From: Acidimicrobiales bacterium
GTDB taxonomy: Bacteria > Actinomycetota > Acidimicrobiia > Acidimicrobiales > Acidimicrobilacustridaceae
DNA length: 38,778 nt
Reading direction: 5' to 3'
Assembly: GCA_025455885.1 (NCBI GenBank)
Contig: JALOLR010000020.1
Span: 1 to 38,778, forward strand
Shown: piece after piece, positions 33,837 to 38,778 of the stretch
How positions within the stretch are numbered: the stretch's first letter is position 1
Layout: each line of letters starts with the position of its first letter
Notes under the pieces: generated by a model
Databases searched by the model: none
The model's input: only the letters and a program-made list of their open reading frames with translations
Told to the model about the DNA's origin: nothing
Made by a program: the position numbers and the translations under genes

Positions 33837-33851
33837 TAGGTTGCCCGCCGA
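33837..33851 (+). promoter_or_regulatory. Leaderless or near-leaderless promoter of the fused CoA transferase gene
   Basis: TAGGTT (33837-33842) is a TANNNT box followed by 8 nt and ATG 33851, with no Shine-Dalgarno sequence. Operator 6 lies about 18-31 bp upstream of it. Confidence 0.5.
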
Positions 33852-35536
33852 TGGCCGACAAGGTGTGCTCGCTCGACGACGCCATGACCCACGTGCGACC
33901 CGGCGACGCCATCCACGTCGTCACCAACCACTCCCGTTGGACCGCCGGCGCGCGCCACCTGGTGCGCCACTTCTGGGAGCGCGACCCGCAGTTCACCCTC
34001 GTCATGCTCAGCCTGTCGAGCCTCGGCGCGCTGTTCTTCCGCGGCGGGCTCGTGAAGCGGGTGATCACCGGCTACTCCGGCGACGTGTTCCCCAACTTCA
34101 CCCCGAACCCCTGGTTCGCGAACGCCTACCTGGCCGGCGAGGTCGAGGTGGAGCACTGGTCGTTCCTGACCTTCGCCCAACGCCTGGAGGCGGCGGCCCG
34201 CGGCCTGCCCGCCGTGACCACCGGGTCGCTCGTCGGCTCCTCGATGGCCGACAACCCCGGCTACGCCCGCGTCGACACCCCCTTCGGCGAGGTCGGCTTG
34301 GTCGAGGCCTACGCCCCGGACGTCACGCTCCTGCACGCCCCGATCGCCGACCGCGACGGCAACCTGGCCTTCGCCGCCCCCCGCCTCGAGGGGGTGTGGG
34401 GGGCCCTCGCCGCCCGACGGGGCACCATCGCCACCGCGGAGCGGATCGTCGACGACATCCGCCCGTGGTCGCACCTGGTGCTGGTGCCCGGCCACCGGGT
34501 GCTGTCGGTGACCGAGACCCCGATGGGCGCCCACCCCGGCGGGTTGTTCGCCCGCGACGTGCCCGTCGACGCCTACGGCGAGGACCTCGCGTTCTGGGCC
34601 GAGGCCCGCGACGCCAGCCACGGTGACGACTTCGACGCCTGGATCCGCCGCTGGGTGCTCGAACCCGCCGACCAGCACGACTACCTCGACCGCCTCGGCC
34701 CCGACCGGATCGCCGGGCTGCGCGACCGGGCCGAACCCGACTCGTGGCGCGCCGACGAGGCCGCCCACCCGCCCGACCTCGACGCCCCGGTGAACGCCTG
34801 GGAGCGCGCCGCGGTGTTCGGGGCCCGCCACCTCGCCGACCGGATCGTCGCCACCGGCGCCGACGGCGCGCTGGCCGGGGCCGGGGTGGCCAACCTGGCC
34901 ACCTGGCTCGGCGTCGAGAAGGCCCGCGACCGGGGCTCCCAGGTGGTCCTCACCGCCGAGCTCGGGCTGTGGGGCTATGAGCCCACCGACGCCGACCCGT
35001 TCGTGTTCAACCACCGCAGCTTCCCCACCGCCACCATGCTCGGCGACGCCGACCAGGTGCTCGGCGCCCTCGTCGGCGGCCCCGGCACCACCCTGCTCGC
35101 CTGCCTCGGCGCCGCCCAGGTCGACCGCTTCGCCAACATCAACTCCACCGTCATCGGCGACAAGGTGTTCCTCGTCGGCTCCGGGGGCGGCAACGACGTG
35201 GCCACCAGCGCCGACGAGGTGGTCGTCATGACCACGCTCACCTCCCGGCGGATCGTGGCCGACGTCGGCTACGTCACCTCCCCCGGCACCCGGGTGTCGG
35301 CGCTGGTCACCGACCTCGGCACCTTCACCCCGCAGGCCGACGGCGAGCTGGCCCTCGTCGCCGTCGCCCCCGGCGAGGGCCCCGTCGAGGCACGGGTGGA
35401 GCTGATCCGATCACGGTGCCCGTGGCCGCTGGTGGTCGCCGACGACCTCGCCGAGCTCGACCCGCCCGACCCGGCCGAGGTGACGCGCCTGCGCCGCTGG
35501 GACCCCGAAGGCCTGTTCCTGCGACCCGACGCCTGA
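33851..35536 (+). CDS. Fused class I CoA transferase or IpdAB-like hydrolase
   Basis: This 561-residue chain joins the alpha and beta parts of a class I CoA-transferase fold. The N-terminal half (about 1-270) has LKxLGALFF-type SLSSLGALFFRGGLVKRVI and GYSGDVFPNFTPNP. The C-terminal half (about 320-555) has ANLATWLGVEKARDRGSQVV, TAELGLWGYEP (about 369) with a Glu where the transferase nucleophile lies, INSTVIGDKVFLVGSGGGND and VTDLGTF. IpdA and IpdB, which open the last steroid ring as CoA-thioester hydrolases, are separate subunits with this fold. ATG 33851 is probably leaderless. It is the only gene in this unit before the convergent dehydrogenase. Confidence 0.85.
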   Translation: MADKVCSLDDAMTHVRPGDAIHVVTNHSRWTAGARHLVRHFWERDPQFTLVMLSLSSLGALFFRGGLVKRVITGYSGDVFPNFTPNPWFANAYLAGEVEVEHWSFLTFAQRLEAAARGLPAVTTGSLVGSSMADNPGYARVDTPFGEVGLVEAYAPDVTLLHAPIADRDGNLAFAAPRLEGVWGALAARRGTIATAERIVDDIRPWSHLVLVPGHRVLSVTETPMGAHPGGLFARDVPVDAYGEDLAFWAEARDASHGDDFDAWIRRWVLEPADQHDYLDRLGPDRIAGLRDRAEPDSWRADEAAHPPDLDAPVNAWERAAVFGARHLADRIVATGADGALAGAGVANLATWLGVEKARDRGSQVVLTAELGLWGYEPTDADPFVFNHRSFPTATMLGDADQVLGALVGGPGTTLLACLGAAQVDRFANINSTVIGDKVFLVGSGGGNDVATSADEVVVMTTLTSRRIVADVGYVTSPGTRVSALVTDLGTFTPQADGELALVAVAPGEGPVEARVELIRSRCPWPLVVADDLAELDPPDPAEVTRLRRWDPEGLFLRPDA

Positions 35537-35547
35537 CGAGACCGCCC

Positions 35548-36780
35548 TCAGCCGAGGATGCGGTCGTCCCACCCCGCGGCGACCGTGCCCCGCCCGCGCG
35601 ACAGCGAACCGCCCACGTAGTTGCGCTGGGCCTCCACCGTCCCGGCGCCGATGCACAGACCGCGGATGTCGCGGTACGCCCGCTCCACCGGGTACTCGTG
35701 GCTGTACCCGTAGCCGCCGTGGATCTGGATGGCCTCGTCGCAGACGTACTTCGCGGCGAGGTTGGCGGCCGACTTGGCCAGCGCCGTCTCCATCGCCGGC
35801 GGGGTGCCGCCCTCGCCGGCCAGGCGCACCGCCCGACCCAACAGGAGCCGGGCCCCCTCGAGCTGCACCGCCATGTCGGCCAGCTTCCACTGGAGGCCCT
35901 GGAGCTCGGCGATCGGCCGTCCGTTCAGCTCCCGGTCGTTCATGTAGCGGATCGAGTGCTCGAGGGCGCCCTGGGCGGCACCGACGCACATCGAGGCGTT
36001 GCCGCACCGCTCGTGGTTGAGGTGGGCGAGCAGCACCTTGAACGCGTCGGTGGTGGCCGGGTCGCCGGCGAGGAGCACGTCGTCGGCGGTGACCTCCACC
36101 GCGTCGAAGGCGATCTCGGCCTCGGTGGCGGCGTGGATGCCCATGCCCTCGTGGCGGCCCGTGACCGAGACGCCGTCGCGGTCCATGGGCACGACGACCG
36201 CACCGATGCCCTTGGCCCCCTCACCCCCCGGCCAGCGGCACCACACCAGCACGCCGGCGGCCACGTGGCCGAGCGTGGAGTAGTTCTTGTACCCGTCGAG
36301 GCGCCAGCGGCCCGGGCCGTCGTCGGTGAGCGAGGCCCGCATGTTCTGCACCGCCGAGCCGGCGTCGGGTTCGGTGATGCCGATGCTGAGGATCGCCTCG
36401 CCGGAGGCCACCGCCGGCAGCCACCGCTCCTTCAACCCGTCACCACCGAGGTGCTCGATGCCCCGCGACGGGCCGTTGAAGGCGAGCTGGCACACCACCG
36501 CGGTGGATACGTCGTGGCGGGCGATCTCCTCGAGGACGATCGACGCCTCGACGTCGCCGTAGCCGAGCCCGCCCCACCGCTCCCCGATCGTGACCCCGAA
36601 CAGGTCGGCGGCGGCGAGGGCCTTGATCGCCTCGGGCTGGAGCTCGTAGGAGGCGTCGCCCTGGCGGGCCCGGGGGGCCACCTCGCGGCGGGCCACCTCG
36701 CGCGCCAGAGCCCGCAGCGCCGCCTGGTCCTCGGTCTCCGCGAAGGGATCGACCCCCGTCGCCTTGGCCACCACGACCAC
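35548..36780 (-). CDS. Acyl-CoA dehydrogenase
   Basis: The 410-residue flavoenzyme has TEPDAGSAVQNMRASLTDDG (about 142-161), NYSTLGHVAAG, HLNHERCGNASMC with the base-position Glu257, QIHGGYGYSHEYPVERAYRD (about 365) and CIGAGTVEAQRNYVGGSL. Full-length chain with the isovaleryl-type base position, so it may act as a homotetramer. The start is unclear: the frame is open to GTG 36828, but the -10 TAGTAT (36823-36818) implies transcription from about 36810, leaving GTG 36780, 36774 or 36771 (MVVVAKATGVDPF). I choose 36780. It is divergent from an SDR gene across operator 7. Confidence 0.88.
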   Translation of the reverse strand: MVVVAKATGVDPFAETEDQAALRALAREVARREVAPRARQGDASYELQPEAIKALAAADLFGVTIGERWGGLGYGDVEASIVLEEIARHDVSTAVVCQLAFNGPSRGIEHLGGDGLKERWLPAVASGEAILSIGITEPDAGSAVQNMRASLTDDGPGRWRLDGYKNYSTLGHVAAGVLVWCRWPGGEGAKGIGAVVVPMDRDGVSVTGRHEGMGIHAATEAEIAFDAVEVTADDVLLAGDPATTDAFKVLLAHLNHERCGNASMCVGAAQGALEHSIRYMNDRELNGRPIAELQGLQWKLADMAVQLEGARLLLGRAVRLAGEGGTPPAMETALAKSAANLAAKYVCDEAIQIHGGYGYSHEYPVERAYRDIRGLCIGAGTVEAQRNYVGGSLSRGRGTVAAGWDDRILG

Positions 36781-36804
36781 CTCGATCTCGTGACAGGTCG
36801 AATC

Positions 36805-36818
36805 TGACGTTCGTGTCA
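36805..36818. promoter_or_regulatory. Regulon operator 7 (TGACGTTCGTGTCA)
   Basis: This is a perfect match to TGACRYNNRYGTCA between divergent acyl-CoA dehydrogenase and SDR genes. TAGTAT (36823-36818 on the minus strand) abuts the site, as at operator 5. Confidence 0.8.
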
Positions 36819-36896
36819 TACTACGCACCGGCCCGGGGGGAGCCGCCGTCGACGTCGGTCACGGCCAGGGGACCCCCGACACGATCGGGGAGCCTC

Positions 36897-37793
36897 GTGC
36901 TGCTGGAGAACCGCGTCGCCATCGTCACCGGAGCGGGCCGGGGCATCGGCCGTGAGTTCGCCCTCGAGCTGGCCCGCCAGGGAGCCGCCGTGGTCGTCAA
37001 CGACCTCGGGGTGGGCCTGCGCGGCGACGACACCGACGAGGACCCGGCCACGTCGGTGTGCCGCGAGATCGAGGCCCTGGGCGGCCGGGCGACGCCGTCG
37101 CACGACTCGGTGACCGACTTCGACGCCGCGGGACGCATCGTGGCCACGGCCACCGACACCTTCGGGCGCCTCGACATCCTCGTCAACAACGCCGGCATCG
37201 TGCGCGACCGCACTCTGGTCAAGATGACCGAGGACGACTTCGACGCCGTGATCGCCACCCACCTCAAGGGCGCTTTCAACATGGCCCGCCACGCCGCCCC
37301 GGTCATGAAGGACGCCGGCTACGGGCGGATCGTGAACATCACCTCATCGGCGGGGCTGCGGGGCAACTTCGGACAGACCAACTACGGCGCCGCCAAGGCC
37401 GGGCTCATGGGGATGACCTTCGTGTGGGCTCTCGAGCTCGGGCGAGCCGGCATCACCGTCAACGCGCTGGCCCCGGCCGGGGCGACGCGCATGACCGCCG
37501 CCCTCGCCGGCGACGGCGAACCCGACCCCCGCCTCGACCCGGCCATGAACGCCCCGCTGGTCGCCTACCTCGCCTCCGAGCACGCCGCCCACGTGAACGG
37601 GCAGATCTTCGGGCGCACCGACTTCAGCTACACGCTCTTCCAGCACCCCAAGCAGATCGCCTGGATGAACCGCGACGGCGGGTGGGACACCGCCGCCGTG
37701 GCCGCCGAGTTCGACGGCGCCCTCGGGCAGCACCTCCAGAGCGTCGGCATGGTCATGCCCGCGGGCCTGTCCCAGGACTCGGCCCGGTCATGA
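36897..37793 (+). CDS. SDR resembling the dehydrogenase domain of multifunctional enzyme 2 (HSD17B4-like)
   Basis: This 298-residue SDR has IVTGAGRGIGREFALELARQ (9-28), VVVNDLGVGLRGD, VNNAGIVRD, ITSSAGLRGNFGQTNYGAAK with Tyr/Lys (about 163-167) and NALAPAGATRMT. The VVNDLG and LRGNFGQTNYGAAKAG motifs are those of the (R)-3-hydroxyacyl-CoA dehydrogenase domain of peroxisomal MFE-2. A C-terminal extension (about 250-298) is also like MFE-2 linkers. The start is GTG 36897 with GGGGAG just upstream, replacing an ATG at 36813 that would begin inside operator 7. It overlaps the VOC gene (ATGA). Confidence 0.92.
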   Translation: MLLENRVAIVTGAGRGIGREFALELARQGAAVVVNDLGVGLRGDDTDEDPATSVCREIEALGGRATPSHDSVTDFDAAGRIVATATDTFGRLDILVNNAGIVRDRTLVKMTEDDFDAVIATHLKGAFNMARHAAPVMKDAGYGRIVNITSSAGLRGNFGQTNYGAAKAGLMGMTFVWALELGRAGITVNALAPAGATRMTAALAGDGEPDPRLDPAMNAPLVAYLASEHAAHVNGQIFGRTDFSYTLFQHPKQIAWMNRDGGWDTAAVAAEFDGALGQHLQSVGMVMPAGLSQDSARS

Positions 37794-38215
37794 GCGCCGT
37801 GACCGTCAACCACCTGGGGCTGTGCGTCACCGACGTCGACGCCTCGCGGCGCTTCTACGAGGCGGTGCTCGGCTTCGAGTTCGCCTACGAGATCCACCCG
37901 CCCGACCCGGTGTGCGCCACGCTGCTCGAGGTGCCCGAGCCGGTGGGGCTCTCGGCGGTGTACCTCACCAACGGGGCGTTCACCCTCGAGCTGCTCCACT
38001 TCGACCGGCCCGGGAACCCGCCGGCGACACGACGGGTGATGAACGAACCCGGCTTCACCCACCTGTCCTTCACCGTGGCGGACCTGGCCTCGGCCACCGC
38101 CGCGGTCAGGGCCCACGGTGGCGAGGTGCTCGACGCCACCGACGTCGGCCTGGCCGTCATGGTCCGCGACCCCGACGGCCAGCTCCTCGAGCTGCTGCCT
38201 GCCAAGGAGGCCTGA
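37790..38215 (+). CDS. VOC/glyoxalase-fold protein
   Basis: This 141-residue protein has two beta-alpha-beta-beta-beta modules. VNHLGLCVTDVDASRRFYEAV opens the first (His8, metal ligand), LELLHF gives the Glu, GFTHLSFTVADLASATAAVR opens the second (His) and GQLLELLPAKEA ends it with the last Glu. The four-ligand site looks intact, as in glyoxalases, epimerases (such as methylmalonyl-CoA epimerase) and ring-cleavage dioxygenases. Overlap with the SDR gene by 4 bp and position before a second SDR suggest a part in the same acyl-CoA route. Confidence 0.9.
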   Translation: MSAVTVNHLGLCVTDVDASRRFYEAVLGFEFAYEIHPPDPVCATLLEVPEPVGLSAVYLTNGAFTLELLHFDRPGNPPATRRVMNEPGFTHLSFTVADLASATAAVRAHGGEVLDATDVGLAVMVRDPDGQLLELLPAKEA

Positions 38216-38218
38216 ACG

Positions 38219-38778
38219 ATGGACCTGGACGGGAAGGTGGCCCTGGTCACCGGGGCCAGCCGGGGGGTGGGTGCCGCCGTCGCCGTCGCCCTGGCCGAGG
38301 CCGGGTGCGCCGTCGCCGCCGCGGCCCGCTCGACCGCCGCGAGCCCCCAGCGCACGCCCGGCACCCTCGACGACACCGTGGCCCGGGTCGAGGCCGCCGG
38401 CGCCGACGCCCTGGCCGTGCCGACCAACCTGGCCGACCCCGCCGCCGTCGAGGCCATGGTGACCACCACCGTCGAGCACTTCGGCCGACTCGACGTGCTG
38501 GTCAACAACGCGGCCGTCACCTTCGTCGGCGACATCGACATCCCCCTCGCCCGCCACCAGCTGGTCATGGCGGTCAACCTCGACGCCCCGTTCCTCGCCA
38601 CCCGCGTCGCCCGCCCCCACCTCGCCGCCGACGGCGGCGGCGCCATCGTGAACGTGTCGTCGGTGGCGGCCCTCTACCCCCACCCGGGCCTCATGTCCTA
38701 CGGCATGAGCAAGGTGGCCCTCGAGCGCTTCACCGTCGACTGCGCCCGCCAGTTCCAGGACCAGGGCATCGCCGTCAA
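38219..38778 (+). CDS. Short-chain dehydrogenase/reductase, 3' end cut by the window
   Basis: Only the first 186 codons are present. The fragment has TGASRGVG (10-17), VLVNNAAVTFVGD, NVSSVAAL and YGMSK (about 161-165), so all SDR catalytic motifs precede the edge. An insert after the second strand, AARSTAASPQRTPGTLDD (about 37-54), is typical of SDRs annotated as 2,4-dienoyl-CoA reductase or citronellol-type dehydrogenases. AAGGAGG (38204-38210) precedes ATG 38219. It is the third gene of the operon that begins at 36897. Confidence 0.9.
   Translation, partial: MDLDGKVALVTGASRGVGAAVAVALAEAGCAVAAAARSTAASPQRTPGTLDDTVARVEAAGADALAVPTNLADPAAVEAMVTTTVEHFGRLDVLVNNAAVTFVGDIDIPLARHQLVMAVNLDAPFLATRVARPHLAADGGGAIVNVSSVAALYPHPGLMSYGMSKVALERFTVDCARQFQDQGIAV

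Overview
This is a GC-rich, densely coded chromosomal segment. The codon use, frequent GTG starts, 4-nt stop/start overlaps, TANNNT -10 elements and abundance of acyl-CoA dehydrogenase/SDR/CaiB/amidohydrolase genes point to an actinobacterium, possibly of the Acidimicrobiia; that placement is inferred, since no marker gene is present. I see no tRNA, rRNA, CRISPR array, transposase or integrase. I count 33 complete protein genes, one short ORF that may be a leader peptide, and one SDR gene cut by the right edge.

Layout. (1) 0-11.3 kb is mixed housekeeping and accessory: a secreted protein with EGGH repeats; a 326-bp leader region with hairpins before a SpeD-like gene (S-adenosylmethionine decarboxylase fold) coupled to a GNAT/autoinducer-synthase-like gene; a membrane GGDEF-EAL protein; an ABC-F ATPase; a minus-strand run of hupE, Tat-exported DyP peroxidase and a lipocalin-like protein; and a histone-tail-like basic protein coupled to a nitrobindin/FABP-like gene. 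(2) 11.3-38.8 kb is a catabolic island almost wholly devoted to CoA-ester and oxygenated carbon metabolism. It holds one fused and four stand-alone acyl-CoA dehydrogenases, two crotonases, a MaoC hydratase, five SDRs (one partial), a zinc alcohol dehydrogenase, an FGGY kinase, two amidohydrolases, a hydroxyacid dehydrogenase-aldolase-AMP ligase-DUF2889 operon, a tandem-hotdog thioesterase, an ACAD10/11-like kinase plus dehydrogenase pair, and class I and class III CoA transferases.

How it fits together. From 15.0 to 36.8 kb seven intergenic sites share the dyad TGACRYNNRYGTCA (six perfect, one with a single mismatch), mostly between divergent genes. They tie the separate transcription units into what looks like one regulon whose regulator is not in the window. 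Several of these units appear leaderless, with a TANNNT box exactly 7 nt before ATG. A plausible reading is a pathway in which an oxygenated (perhaps cyclic or sugar-acid-like) substrate is oxidised, cleaved, activated to a CoA ester and beta-oxidised; the substrate itself cannot be read from sequence.

The strongest candidates for undescribed biology are the operator-defined regulon, the SpeD-like/GNAT pair with altered catalytic residues and a structured leader, a 50-nt palindrome present twice with compensatory base changes, and the kinase/dehydrogenase/hydratase module that resembles a split ACAD10/11 pathway.
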